Positions 50,609 through 61,262 of a stretch of 64,000 nt of DNA are shown here, piece after piece (the first letter of the stretch is position 1; the number at the start of each line of letters is the position of its first letter). Source of the DNA: Saprospiraceae bacterium (GTDB taxonomy: Bacteria; Bacteroidota; Bacteroidia; Chitinophagales; Saprospiraceae); the NCBI GenBank assembly GCA_016710115.1, contig JADJLN010000017.1, forward strand, positions 94,501-158,500. The letters run 5' to 3'. Under the pieces are notes generated by a model that saw only the letters and a list, made by a program, of their open reading frames with translations, was not told where the DNA came from and did no database searches. Both the position numbers and the translations under genes were made by a program.

Positions 50609-53600
50609 GATTGCTTCTGGTACTGGCTTTACCGCTGTTTGGCCAGTCACCCCACGGTGAGCAATTTGCCATCAACTGTGCAGATTGTCACACTGCTACC
50701 GGTTGGACACCCCTGCGGGAAGACATGGCCTTCAGCCATGAAACCACACGGTTCGACTTGCAAGGTCAGCATGCCCTGGTGGATTGCCGGAGCTGCCACT
50801 CATCGATGATCTTTTCGGAAGCCAGCTCGGAATGTATCTCTTGCCATGACGATATCCACCAGCAGACGGTGGGGCAGGATTGTGCTCGCTGCCATACTGC
50901 CAACAACTGGCTGGTGGACAATATCTCCGAGATCCACTTCGACAACGGATTTCCATTGGTCGGCGCCCACGCCGCCGTCAGCTGTTCCGATTGCCACAAC
51001 TCGGAAACCGGTCTCCGGTTCGACAGGCTGGGTAATGATTGTATCAACTGCCACCTCCAGGATTTTCAATCCACCTCCAGTCCGGACCACGTCAAGAACA
51101 ACTTCTCCACCAACTGCGCGGAATGTCATGATGTCAACCAGATCGACTGGAATACCGACAAGGTGGATCACAGCTTTTTCCCGCTGACACTAGGCCATGC
51201 TATCACAGATTGTGCACAGTGCCACACCAACGGGACATATCAGAATACCCCGACGGACTGTGTCGCTTGCCACAATTCCGATTTTCAGGCGGCATTGGAT
51301 CCTAACCACATCCAGAGCGGATTTTCAACCAATTGCGCATCCTGCCATACCACAGATCCCGGCTGGATGCCGGCAGCTTATCTGGATCATGATGCGGCCT
51401 ATTTTCCTATTTATTCCGGAAAACATCATGGGGAGTGGACTTCCTGTGCGGAATGCCATACCAACCCGGCCAACTATGCCGAGTTTACGTGTACGACCTG
51501 CCACATGAATCCCGAAACGGATGATGCGCACAATGGGGTCACAGGCTATACGTACTCCAGCACGGCCTGCCTGGCCTGCCATCCGACCGGCGATGCAGAG
51601 GATGTCTTTGATCACAGTCTGACCGCCTTCCCGCTCACCGGCAGCCATTTGACTGTCGACTGCGCTTCCTGTCATACCGCAGGATATGCTGGCACACCAA
51701 CCGAGTGCTCCGCCTGCCATACTCAGGATTTCAACCAGACGAGCAATCCGAATCACAACGACCTTGGATTCTCCATGGATTGTGCCGCCTGCCATACCAC
51801 AGATCCCGACTGGAACCCGGCCCTGTTCCCCAATCACAATGACTTCTACCCCTTGAATGGTGCGCATGCATTGATCGCCAACGATTGTGTTGCTTGTCAT
51901 AACGGGGATTACCTCAATACACCAAGCACCTGTGCCGAATGCCACCAGACGGACTATGACCAGACTACTGATCCGGATCACGGAGCCCTGATGTTTTCGC
52001 AGGACTGCGCTTCCTGTCATAGTGAAGCCAGCTGGATCCCCTCCTCGTTCGATCATGATGTGCAGGAGTTCCCCATTTTCAGCGGCAAGCACGATGGCGA
52101 ATGGAGTGCCTGTATCGATTGCCATACCAATCCGGCAAACTATATGGAATTCACCTGCATCACCTGCCACATGAATCCGGAAACCGACAATGATCACAAT
52201 GGCATTCCCGGATATACCTACAACAGCACCTCTTGCCTGGCCTGCCACCCCAATGGCAGTGCGGATGATGTCTTCGATCACAGTATGACCGCGTTCCCCT
52301 CACCGGAGCCCATGCCAGCACGGATTGCCTGCAATGTCATGCCAGTGGATATGCGGGTACGCCCACAGAATGTTCCTCTTGTCACATGATGGACTTTGAA
52401 CAATCCATCAATCCGAGTCACCCAGCTTTAGGACTGCCGACAGATTGTGCTGCCTGCCATACCACTGAGCCAGGTTGGGAGCCGGCCACGTTTGCCATCC
52501 ATGATGATTACTACCCGTTAAATGGGGCGCATGCCATGATCGCCAACGATTGTGCCACCTGCCACAACGGCGACTACAATAACACACCGAACACCTGTGC
52601 CGGCTGCCACAAAGCGGACTATGACCAGACGACGGATCCGGATCACCAGGCCCTTCAATTCTCCACCGATTGTGCAAGCTGTCATACCGAATCAGCCTGG
52701 GAACCTGCCACCTTTGACCATGATAGTAAGTCCTTTCCCATTTACAGCGGAAAACACCTGGGTGAATGGGTTCAGTGCGTGGATTGCCACACCAATCCTG
52801 CTAACTACATGGAGTTTACCTGTATCACATGCCACATGAATCCGGAAACGGATAATAACCACATGGGTGTACCGGGGTATACCTACAACAGCCCGTCCTG
52901 TTTTGCCTGCCACCCGACAGGGGATGCGAACGACGCCTTCGATCACAACAATACCGGATTCCCACTGACCGGAGCACACACGACCACGGACTGTATCGCC
53001 TGCCATGCGGCGGGATATATCGGCACACCCACCGAGTGCAATGCCTGCCATATGCCCGACTGGAACATGGCCTCCAATCCGGATCACCAGGGCCTGAATT
53101 TCTCTACGGATTGTGCCACTTGCCACACAACCGAACCAGGCTGGAGTCCGGCCCAATTCCCTGACCACGACAATTTCTGGGTACTGGATGGCGCACATCA
53201 GCCCATCGCCAATGATTGTGCCGCCTGCCACAACGGCAACTACAACAACACACCCAATACCTGTGCCGGCTGCCATACGCCCGACTTCAACAGTGCAGCC
53301 AATCCCAACCACCAGGCCTTGGGATTACCCATGGATTGCGCCCTGTGTCATACCACTGCACCAGACTGGATGCCGGCCACCTTCCCCATCCACGATGATT
53401 TTTATCCACTGAATGGGGCTCACGCTGGTATCAGTAATGACTGTGCCGCCTGCCATAACGGCGAGTATAACAACACGCCCAATACCTGCTTCGGCTGCCA
53501 TGCAGAGGATTACAACAACACGCAAAATCCGGATCACCAGGCCGCCCAGTTCTCTACAGACTGTGCCACCTGCCATTCCGAAAATGCCTGGGTGCCGGTC

Positions 53601-55126
53601 AATTTTGATCATGACGCTCAGCATTTCCCGATCTACAGCGGCAAGCACCAGGGCGAATGGACGCAGTGCACAGACTGCCATACCAATCCGAATAACTTTG
53701 AAGAGTTCAGTTGCACCGTCTGCCACCTGAACCCGGAAACTGACAACAATCACCAGGGTATACCCGGCTATTTTTACAACAGCAATTCTTGCTATGCCTG
53801 CCACCCGACCGGGGATGCCAACGATGCATTTGACCATAGCCTGACCAATTTCCCCCTGACTGGAGCGCACGTTTCAGTGGATTGCGCTTCGTGTCACGCC
53901 GCCGGTTATCAGGGTACGCCAACCAACTGTGACGCCTGTCATATGCCGGATTTCAACCAGACCTCCAACCCCAATCACGTCGCATTGAACTTCGGGACTG
54001 ACTGCGCACAATGTCACACCACCGAACCCGGCTGGAGTCCGGCACAATTCCCGGATCATGACAATTTCTGGGTGCTGGATGGTGCCCATGTTCCGATCGC
54101 GAGTGACTGTGCAGCCTGCCATGCCGGCAACTACAACAACACACCCAATACGTGTGAAGGGTGCCATCTGCCGGATTACAACCAGTCAGCCAATCCCAAC
54201 CATACAGCACTCAACTTTCCGACTGATTGCGCATCCTGTCACACTACGGCACCGGGTTGGAGTCCGGCAACCTTCTCTATCCATGATGATTACTGGGTTC
54301 TGGATGGTGGCCATGACCCCATCGCCAACGACTGCGCCGCCTGTCATAACGGCGATTACAACAATACACCCAACACCTGCGTCGGGTGTCATACTCCGGA
54401 TTACAACGCAACAACCAATCCTAACCACGTCTCTCTCGGACTTCCACTGGATTGCGCCATGTGCCACACGACCAACCCGGACTGGATGCCGGCTACATTC
54501 CCGATTCATGACAACTTCTGGCCATTCAGGGGAACTACAATAACACGCCAAACACCTGTGCCGGTTGTCACACCCCTGATTACAATGCCAGTGCAAATCC
54601 CAATCACGTGAGTCTGGGGCTACCGATGGATTGTGCCATGTGCCACACAACCGAGCCTGATTGGTTCCCGGCCACCTTCCCCATTCATAATGACTTCTGG
54701 CCATTGACCGGAGCACATGCCAATATTGCCAACGATTGTGCGACATGCCATAACGGGGATTACAACAATACACCCAACACATGTTACGGATGCCACGCAG
54801 CTGAGTACAATGCCACGAATGATCCGGACCACGAGCAGGCCGGATTCCCGACCGATTGTGAGGCCTGTCATTCCACATCCAACTGGGTACCCTCCACCTG
54901 GGATCATGATGCTATGAACTTCCCGATCTACAGTGGCAAGCATGATGGGGAATGGAATCAGTGTTCCGAATGCCATACTACACCGGGCGACTATTCGATT
55001 TTCAGTTGCATTGATTGCCACGAGCACGATGATCCAGCGGATATGGCCGACAAACATGACAATGTACCGGGGTACAGTTATAACAGCCAGGCTTGCTATA
55101 CCTGCCATCCAACAGGTGAAGACTAG
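50587..55126 (+). CDS. Giant modular multiheme cytochrome, about 60 CxxCH (frameshifts, small deletion)
   Basis: About 1,513 residues with an N-terminal signal (LLLVLALPLFGQ, GTG 50587 assumed). Counting across frames gives about 60 CxxCH motifs. They fall in two module types. Type A, about 66 residues with three hemes: TDCAACHTT, PIHDDFYPLNGAHAGIAND-like spacer, DCAACHNGDYNNTPNTCAGC. Type B, about 125 residues: TDCASCHSE, FDHDxxxFPIYSGKHxGEW-like spacer, DCHTNPANYMEFTCITCHMN, GYTYNSTSCLACHPTGDA, FPLTGAH and GTPTECNACHM. B modules occur about four times, A modules more often. Frames change near 52310 (a C-run) and 54525-54540; at the latter about 50 bases of a type A module are missing. It lies between the 23-heme protein and the barrel, so it is a likely long periplasmic or surface electron wire. 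Export and heme attachment would require the Sec and Ccs pathways. Confidence 0.85.
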
Positions 55127-55129
55127 AGA

Positions 55130-56773
55130 ATGGAGATGAAGATGTATCGCCTTTTGTCCATTTCTTTCCTGTTCCTGCTCGCCTGCTCGCTCCAGGCCCA
55201 GGAAAGGCAAATCGTGGCTGAAGGGACCATCTCCTACATCACGGCAACGAATGTCTATGTCAAGTTTGCCGATACGGAAGCCATACCCATTGGCGATACC
55301 CTGTTTGTGCAACGGAACCAACGGTGGGAGGCTGCCCTGATCGTCCAACAGAAATCATCGATCTCCTGTGTCGCTCAAGTGGTGGGAGAATGGACTCCTG
55401 AGAAAGGCATGACCCTGGCAGCGCTGTCTCCCTGGCCTGCTGTGCCCGTGCAGGAACCTGAACCGGTGCTTGATATTCCGACACAGTCGGAACCACCCAT
55501 CACCAACCTGCCAGCACCACAGGATGAATCGGAAGATGGGACGAATACAGAAGGAAAGAATACAGACCGAAAGGAAAAGATTACAGGAAGAATTTCTGCA
55601 GCATCGTACAGTATCTTTTCAGATGACGCACCACGGCATCGATTGCGATATGGATTTTCGTTTCGTGGCGATCACCTGAGCGATTCCCGCTTTTCAACCG
55701 AGGCATACATCACCTTTCGCCACACGGCAGGCGAGTGGGAGGAGGTGACCGCCAATGTCTTTGATGCGCTCAAGATCTTCAATCTGGCTGTCAAATATGA
55801 ACCAACCGACCGGACCTTGCTGACCCTGGGGCGCAAGATCAACCCCCGCATTTCCAGCATGGGTGCCATCGATGGATTGCAGGCCGAACATGCCTTCGGG
55901 GCTTTCCAGGTTGGCGTCATGGCGGGCTCTCGTCCCAACCTCCAGGATTACCGCATTGATCCTGGCATGTTCCAGGCGGGTGCTTATATCGGCTTCGCAA
56001 CCCAATCACCTGGCCGGAGCCAACAGAACACTCTGGCTCTGATTGAACAACGAAATCAGGGTGAAATAGACCGCCGGTTCATCTACGTACAACATACCGA
56101 CAATCTGCTCCCGAACCTGAATGTCTTTGCGTCCTGCGAGATGGATCTGTATCAGAAGGTAAATGAAGAAGTGACCAACAATCTGACACTGACCAACCTC
56201 TTCACCTCGTTACGTTACCGGTTTTCACGCACCTTGAGTGCTTCCGTGTCGTATGACAACCGGAAGAATGTGATCTTCTTCGAATCATTCAAAAACTATA
56301 TCGATCAGCTGATCGATGAAGAGACCCGGCAGGGCCTGCGTGTAAGCGCCAGTTACCGGGTTTTCAAACGCGTCTCCCTGGGAGCGAATGCCAGCTGGCG
56401 CTTCCAGAAAAGCAATACCAACACCTCTCAGAATATCAACGGCTACATCACCTACAGCCGTCTGCCAGCCATCCAGGGTAACCTGACCTTGACGGTCAAT
56501 GCCCTGGAAACCAGCTACCAGAAAAGCCGATATTACGGCTGCCGGTACACCCGCGACTTTTTCAAGGGCCGGCTGAATGGCGACCTGTACTATCGGTGGA
56601 TCGACTATGTGCCAACCTGGTCGGAGGTCAAAACCCATCAGGATATTGCCGGGTTGAGCCTGTCCTGGCGGATCACCAAAAAACTGTCGTTGTATCTGTA
56701 TTATGAAGAAACGTTTGATGCGCGATATCCGACGGTCAGCCGGTTCAACACCAAACTCATGCAGCGGATCTGA
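55130..56773 (+). CDS. Outer-membrane beta-barrel, candidate porin of the heme conduit
   Basis: A 547-residue protein. Signal peptide (MYRLLSISFLFLLACSLQAQ; ATG 55130, or 55142), a ~75-residue beta domain (VAEGTISYITATNVYVKFAD, IPIGDTLFVQRN, SSISCVAQVVGEW), a linker rich in Pro, Glu, Lys and Thr (about residues 105-155), then alternating strands typical of an outer-membrane barrel: LRYGFSFRGDHLSDSRFSTE, EAYITFRHTAGEWEEVTAN, LAVKYEPTDRTLLTLGRK, SVSYDNRKNVIFFESF, LGANASWRFQKSN. No CxxCH. It starts four bases after the giant cytochrome stop. In porin-cytochrome complexes a barrel surrounds a multiheme protein and passes electrons across the outer membrane; this one is placed for that role, but shares no recognised similarity with known ones. 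Intact. Confidence 0.75.
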   Translation: MEMKMYRLLSISFLFLLACSLQAQERQIVAEGTISYITATNVYVKFADTEAIPIGDTLFVQRNQRWEAALIVQQKSSISCVAQVVGEWTPEKGMTLAALSPWPAVPVQEPEPVLDIPTQSEPPITNLPAPQDESEDGTNTEGKNTDRKEKITGRISAASYSIFSDDAPRHRLRYGFSFRGDHLSDSRFSTEAYITFRHTAGEWEEVTANVFDALKIFNLAVKYEPTDRTLLTLGRKINPRISSMGAIDGLQAEHAFGAFQVGVMAGSRPNLQDYRIDPGMFQAGAYIGFATQSPGRSQQNTLALIEQRNQGEIDRRFIYVQHTDNLLPNLNVFASCEMDLYQKVNEEVTNNLTLTNLFTSLRYRFSRTLSASVSYDNRKNVIFFESFKNYIDQLIDEETRQGLRVSASYRVFKRVSLGANASWRFQKSNTNTSQNINGYITYSRLPAIQGNLTLTVNALETSYQKSRYYGCRYTRDFFKGRLNGDLYYRWIDYVPTWSEVKTHQDIAGLSLSWRITKKLSLYLYYEETFDARYPTVSRFNTKLMQRI

Positions 56774-56860
56774 TCCGACAGGAAAGGACAAGGTCGTCCT
56801 GTCCTGGTCTTTGATCCACGCAGAAACACTACATTTAACCCTGTATTTATCCCCATCGCC

Positions 56861-57608
56861 ATGTCACGTCTTCTCTCTTCTTGCCTTATCCGCCGCCTTG
56901 CTGACAGCCTGTGGCGACTCTCCCAAAGTAATCGAAAGCACGTCCGAAGCGGCCGCTCCCGCCGCTGGTGAAAGCGTGCTGGATCAGATCAATGCCGGTG
57001 CCTCGGCTGCTGCCGAACACCAGGTCGTGGTAGCAGAAGTGTTGCATACCGAAAAGTATTCCTACCTCTCGGTCAACGAGGGAGAAGAAGTCTACTGGAT
57101 CGCGATCCCGAAAAGCGAAGTGGCCGTCGGTGACCAGCTGATCTACCGCGGTGGACTGAAGAAGCAGAATTTCCTGAGCAAGGAATACAACCGGGTCTTC
57201 GAGACCCTTTACCTGGTTTCCGATATCCGCAAAATGGGTGCACAGGGTGCGAGTACAGAAGGCGGTGGCATTCCCGAAGGACATCCGGCCATAGATCCAC
57301 CCAAGTCGATCACCCCGGCAGCCGGGGCAATCACCATCGGTAAGCTCGTTGCCACTCCCGCAAAATACGAAGGCAAGTCCATCAAGATCACAGGCAAGGT
57401 CGTCAAGGTCAACCCCATGATCATGAACCGCAACTGGATCCACCTCCAGGACGGCACCGGCGACAACTACGATCTGACGGTCACCACTGCCGAAAACATC
57501 CCTCTCGGTGCCATCGTCACCGTCGAAGGCACTATCGCCCTGAACAAGGATTTCGGTGCGGGATATCGGTATGAGTTGATTATGGAGGGGGCAGTGGTGG
57601 TGAAGTAG
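56861..57608 (+). CDS. OB-fold / NrfJ-like envelope lipoprotein (frameshift in signal peptide)
   Basis: About 248 residues. The ATG at 56861 begins MSRLL; one base is extra or missing around 56875, after which the frame reads LALSAALLTACGDS, a lipobox (LLTAC). A ~25-residue Ala/Gly/Ser linker follows, then two beta domains: VVVAEVLHTEKYSYLSVNEG to AIPKSEVAVGDQLIYRGG (GW/NrfJ-like), and an OB fold ITIGKLVATPAKYEGKSIKI, KITGKVVKVNPMIMNRNWIH, LQDGTGDNYDLTVTTAENIP, VEGTIALNKDFG. NrfJ-type domains occur beside multiheme nitrite-reductase genes; the pair here closes the cytochrome operon. It is 87 bases after the barrel stop; TACATTTA at 56830-56837 could start a separate transcript. An in-frame ATG at 56703 inside the barrel is not used. 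Confidence 0.7.
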
Positions 57609-58024
57609 TTACAATAAAATTAAATCCATTGCATTCTTTTCAGGCCCAACAACTAAGAATAGCATCTGAATCACTTCTGCATAATACGGTTTAAACTGAG
57701 GGAGTTTAGCGATGATACTTAATTCCAGGGCATTCGGCTAACCAAAATAGATAAGTAAATATCATAAAAAGAAATCATCGCCAAACTAGGACCCGGACCC
57801 CGAGGACTCTGTGGTATGGATTCAGAAATGATGTATGATAACCTGTCTTCTGCCAGGCATGTGCTTTGCGTCCATTAGAAAATCCTTGCTCGTGATGGTG
57901 AAAATGGGAAACAAGGATGAAACCTATCAACTATAATTTTCTTTCGTCAAAAGCTGCCTCATGGATTATTCCAACTTTGCTGAATTACGGATGATTAACA
58001 GGTGATTATTGTCCTACATATACT
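57609..58024. other. Gene-free stretch
   Basis: About 415 bases, AT-rich, after the cytochrome operon. No terminator-like hairpin with a T-run and no open frame of interest were seen. Confidence 0.5.
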
Positions 58025-58638
58025 TTAGATTCTTCTTATCCACTTTACTCCAAATTCAATTCCTGAATTCCTGTATTTAACTTCATATCGTGCTCCACCT
58101 GGAGATGAGAGCTTGCTGGTATAGGTATTTGAACCTATAGACCTTAAACATTGAAATAGAAATTCATCACTCTTGCCAGGTGCAAATGAAACCCCTGCTC
58201 CAAATCTCCAATTCAATCCTATTCTTTGAATATCATAAAATGACGATTTGTCTTTGAACAAGTTGAATTCTATTGCAGAACCCCCATTCAGTAATAAATT
58301 TACTGGCCGGCTTTTAAATAAAATGAATTCCAATTCCAAAGGAACCAATAAATTATCAGCCTTACAAGAATTGTTTCCCATTCTTTGATATCGCATTCCT
58401 GATACAAATCCTAACACACTCTTTCTTGGAATATATTTAAAAATTGCACCGATATAAACTCCGCCGTTCTTGAAGGCAACTCACCAATGTTGACGCTACC
58501 CTTTACAAGCTCGTTAAAACCGAATCCAGCTTCCAAACCCAATTTAAATCTTTGCTCGTCAAACTGAGTAGTCTGCCCGGGCAAAGTAAAAGCACGAACA
58601 AGTTTGCAAATAGAATTAGCAAAAATAGTATTCTCATT
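58025..58638 (-). pseudogene. Small outer-membrane beta-barrel protein, two frameshifts
   Basis: Reassembled from three frames: ATG 58638 gives MRILFLLILFANLF (signal-like), then RAFTLPGQTTQFDEQRFKLG, GLEAGFGFNELVKGSVNIGE, then NGGVYIGAIFKYIPRKSVLG and the long final frame FVSGMRYQRM, PVNLLLNGGSAIEFNLF, LNWRFGAGVSFAPGKSDEF, ending FGVKWIRRI. Alternating strands and a C-terminal hydrophobic residue fit an eight-stranded barrel of the porin/OmpA-like class, about 205 residues. It is AT-rich compared with the preceding operon. Could be a decayed gene or a misread one. Confidence 0.5.
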
Positions 58639-59862
58639 GGTGCAGCCCTCTTATAATTCAGACAATACCGCATTTCCTGGATTGATGTATTTATTAATAT
58701 TTATTTCAGAATTTTAAATCATTGGAGGGTAGTTTTTCATCAAATTATTGCTTGAAAACGAACCTAATATCGACATTAATCCGATTACTATAATTTGATA
58801 CACTCTTTTCATTTTCTTCTGCTTGTTGCCAACTCCTCTAAATCTTCTCCAATCCTGCTTCAATCATTCGACGATTACCTGCCAGCGTGCTACCCAGAAC
58901 CTCTCCAGCGGACTACCCACCCGATGGATCACGTTACCCAGATTTCTCCACTACATCCAGAATGACTTATCAGCCAATTGACAGATTGGCTGTGAATGTA
59001 CGAAAAGCTCCTGTTCAGGTGAGGATATGCTGTACAGTACACCTGAAGTCGGGACATCAACAGTAATTCGAGAAAACTGGAGCGCTGGCGTAATACCTGT
59101 GACACCTGAGCGAATGATTACTCCTGAGTGATTCCAGATGGTTCGAAAAGACATGTTCTTCTGCCCTGCAGCAACAGCCTAAACCAGAATTATGCGCTGC
59201 ACGATGTTATAAAAATACAGAACCGTCGAACCTATCCAACACATGGCCTATACCGATACTCCGACGACACCCGGAAAGGACGTACCTTACACTGAATATC
59301 CACTTGCCACTTCGGTTCAGAATGTGGGGCCATTCCCTGTAGAAAGAAAACTTCAGTCAGGCATATTTCTAGATTGTCGCATGTTCATTCACTGTAGAGC
59401 TAAGATATGGATGACGTAAGAATTAAGTAGGAATGAAGTAGGAATGAAGTAGGAATGAAGTAGGAATGAAGTATAGATGAAGTATATATCAAGTATATCA
59501 ACCTCCATTTAACTGGTACAGAACAGCTCTCTTCCAGGAATGTACAAGACGGAAATTGCCAAGTCGTATGGAAGGGCCACCAGGAATGTTGGCAAATCCA
59601 GATCGACCAGGGTAGTCATGCCGCTATCAGCAGACTAGGACTGTAATCGCACTGCCAGACACATGTCGATATAGCTTCACCCATGCCTCAAAGTTTGGAA
59701 GCATCCTGTCGGATTACTGAACGATAGCCTTGACCAGGTCCGGAATCGATCAGCTTCTTCTGTTTCAATTGCTGGAATAAAATGGTTTGATGCACAAGTA
59801 AAAGAATCATCGCACAACAGTGCGGAACATCCGCAGAAATCCTGCATCACTTCCTCCCAACC
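58639..59862. other. Gene-poor region with a short tandem repeat
   Basis: No gene could be supported in about 1.2 kb. A frame at 58951-59154 (minus) encodes 67 residues with beta-like sequence (ITVDVPTSGVLYSISSPEQE), possibly the tail of a degraded surface protein. Another short plus-strand frame near 59519 begins MYKTEIAKSYG, reminiscent of small HTH proteins, but ends after about 32 residues. At 59422-59475 an 11-base unit GTAGGAATGAA is repeated four to five times. Confidence 0.5.
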
Positions 59863-60554
59863 TCACCCCCAGAACACCCACCCAGCAGCCAGGCCGACCA
59901 CCAGAAACCGGTTGTTGTTGACAAGAGAAGAGGGTTTATAAGCATGACTGAACGACCAGGTCACCGCAGGTTCGATAAAATAGGTTGAACTTGCCCGGAC
60001 TTTTCGTTCATACCCGATTCCCAATCGCCCCAGGATCAACAGTCCCTCCGGTAGATGCGCAGGCCAATGCTGAATAGTCGAAGGCAACCCGCACTCATAC
60101 AAGGTGACCATACCGCTTTTGCCCGGTAGAAATCGGCAGAAGCCCCTCCGCGTACATACAGGGAATGCCCTTCCGGTCTGAACCGGTACCTGAAACCGGC
60201 CGGAACGGACAGATAGTACAGCGAATGATCCACCTCCACCCAGGAATGGAATGGGTCAAACCCGCCATTTCCGTCATGATCACAACCCAGGCGAACGGTA
60301 TAATCTGTCTGATCGATTTCCATGTATCGCATTCCTGCGCCCAGCTCAGCGCGGAAGCGGCGATTCAGGTCCAGCATGACCAGCCCGGAGACGGTCGCGT
60401 GGACGGATTGGGAATGCGGACTCAGATTCGGATCGTCAAAGATCAACAGGGAGATTCCAGGTTCAACCTGAATCGCGAGCTGTATTCTTCTTTCGTCTTG
60501 TGCCTGTATACCCATACAGAAACAAAGCATGACACATGCCCAGAAAATTTTCAT
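59863..60554 (-). CDS. Outer-membrane beta-barrel protein (one frameshift)
   Basis: About 230 residues. Signal peptide MKIFWACVMLCFCMGIQAQD, then strands typical of an OmpA/opacity-like barrel: RRIQLAIQVEPGISLLIFDD, MLDLNRRFRAELGAGMRYME, HSLYYLSVPAGFRYRFRPEG, LYVRGGASADFYRAK, and after a one-base deletion in an A-run near 60113, GLLILGRLGIGYERKVRASS and LVVGLAAGWVFWG. It has several cysteines in the signal region only. Likely a small outer-membrane protein of unknown role; single gene. ATG 60554. Confidence 0.7.
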
Positions 60555-60626
60555 TCAAGAATAATATCAGATGAAAAAATGCACGCGTAAATCATGGGAT
60601 ATCATCCCATTTCTTTCACCATGTGA

Positions 60627-60965
60627 TTACCACCATGTGTGATAAAGAACCATCAGCGCACCAGCCACAAATAAGGTCGTAAAAATCAACTTATTCTTCC
60701 TGGCCAGCCACTCCGGTAGAAAGATATCAAAATTGGCCCGGTCGGAATCCGAATAACGCCGTGCCATCACCGTCAGTGGACACGACATCCCAAACAACAA
60801 GAGCACCAACCCTTCCCCAACTACCAGCCCGATACTGACCCAGGTCATCCGGGTGATATGACCGGAAATTCCGCTATACACGACATAGAAGATCAAGGTG
60901 ACAAAAATAGCCCAGATGAGCGTATGCACCCATTTGATGACCAGAAGACGTTGGTGGTCCTTCAT
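60627..60965 (-). CDS. Small four-helix membrane protein
   Basis: A 112-residue protein starting MKDHQRLLVIKWVHT (ATG 60965) with four hydrophobic segments: WAIFVTLIFYVVYSGI, MTWVSIGLVVGEGLVLLLFG, then after MSCPLTVMARRYSDSD a short soluble loop, and LIFTTLFVAGALMVLYHTW. The CPLT motif recalls DUF2784-like membrane proteins, but the match is weak. The frame can be extended upstream to 61178, but that extension only translates the heptamer repeat (IPNTHYP) and is rejected. The promoter region lies in or beside the G-rich tandem repeat. Function unknown. Confidence 0.65.
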   Translation of the reverse strand: MKDHQRLLVIKWVHTLIWAIFVTLIFYVVYSGISGHITRMTWVSIGLVVGEGLVLLLFGMSCPLTVMARRYSDSDRANFDIFLPEWLARKNKLIFTTLFVAGALMVLYHTWW

Positions 60966-60974
60966 GGGAGTAGT

Positions 60975-61135
60975 GGGTTGGGTGTTGGGTATTGGGTATT
61001 GGGTGTTGGGTATTGGGTGTTGGGTATTGGGTATTGGGTAATGGGTATTGGGTATTGGGTAATGGGTAATGGGTATTGGGTAATGGGTAATGGGTATTGG
61101 GTAATGGGTATTGGGTATTGGGTAATAGGTATTGG
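60975..61135. repeat. G-rich heptamer array GGGTATT/GGGTAAT
   Basis: About 22 copies of a seven-base unit (variants GGGTATT, GGGTAAT, GGGTGTT). Runs of three G spaced by four bases make it G-quadruplex-capable on the plus strand. A smaller copy is at 61389-61410. It lies directly upstream of the small membrane-protein gene. Confidence 0.85.
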
Positions 61136-61215
61136 GAAGAAACGAAATGAAGGGAAGATGCCAAGATAATATATTCATTTCCCAATGAATTTTTCAGATG
61201 ACTCTGATTTTATGG

Positions 61216-61262
61216 AGGCACAAATGAACAACCCCGGAGGGGTTGAATATAAATAGCCCCGT
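61216..61262. repeat. Palindromic dispersed element, copy 1
   Basis: Contains CAAATGAACAACCCCGGAGG and GGTTGAATATAAATAGCCCCG; the AACCCC/GGGGTT arms form a hairpin. It repeats at 61457-61520, each time followed or preceded by GGGAAGAAACGAAA. Similar elements occur in other Bacteroidota and relatives as far as I recall. Confidence 0.65.

Noticed and set aside
51325..52281. 318-codon minus-strand frame in the giant cytochrome
   Set aside because: Antisense to CxxCH modules; its Gly/Val/Ile pattern mirrors the repeat on the other strand.
55130..55142. A riboswitch or attenuator between cytochrome and barrel
   Set aside because: Only three bases separate the two genes, leaving no room for a leader.
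59519..59620. Small HTH gene beginning MYKTEIAKSYG
   Set aside because: The frame ends after about 32 codons and no continuation was found in other frames.
60975..61135. Telomere-like GGGTATT repeats as a chromosome or plasmid end
   Set aside because: The array is internal, with genes on both sides and smaller copies nearby; more likely a slippage-grown tandem repeat.
60966..61178. Upstream extension of the small membrane protein to 61178
   Set aside because: The extension encodes only IPNTHYP-type repeats from the heptamer array; the ATG at 60965 starts normal sequence.
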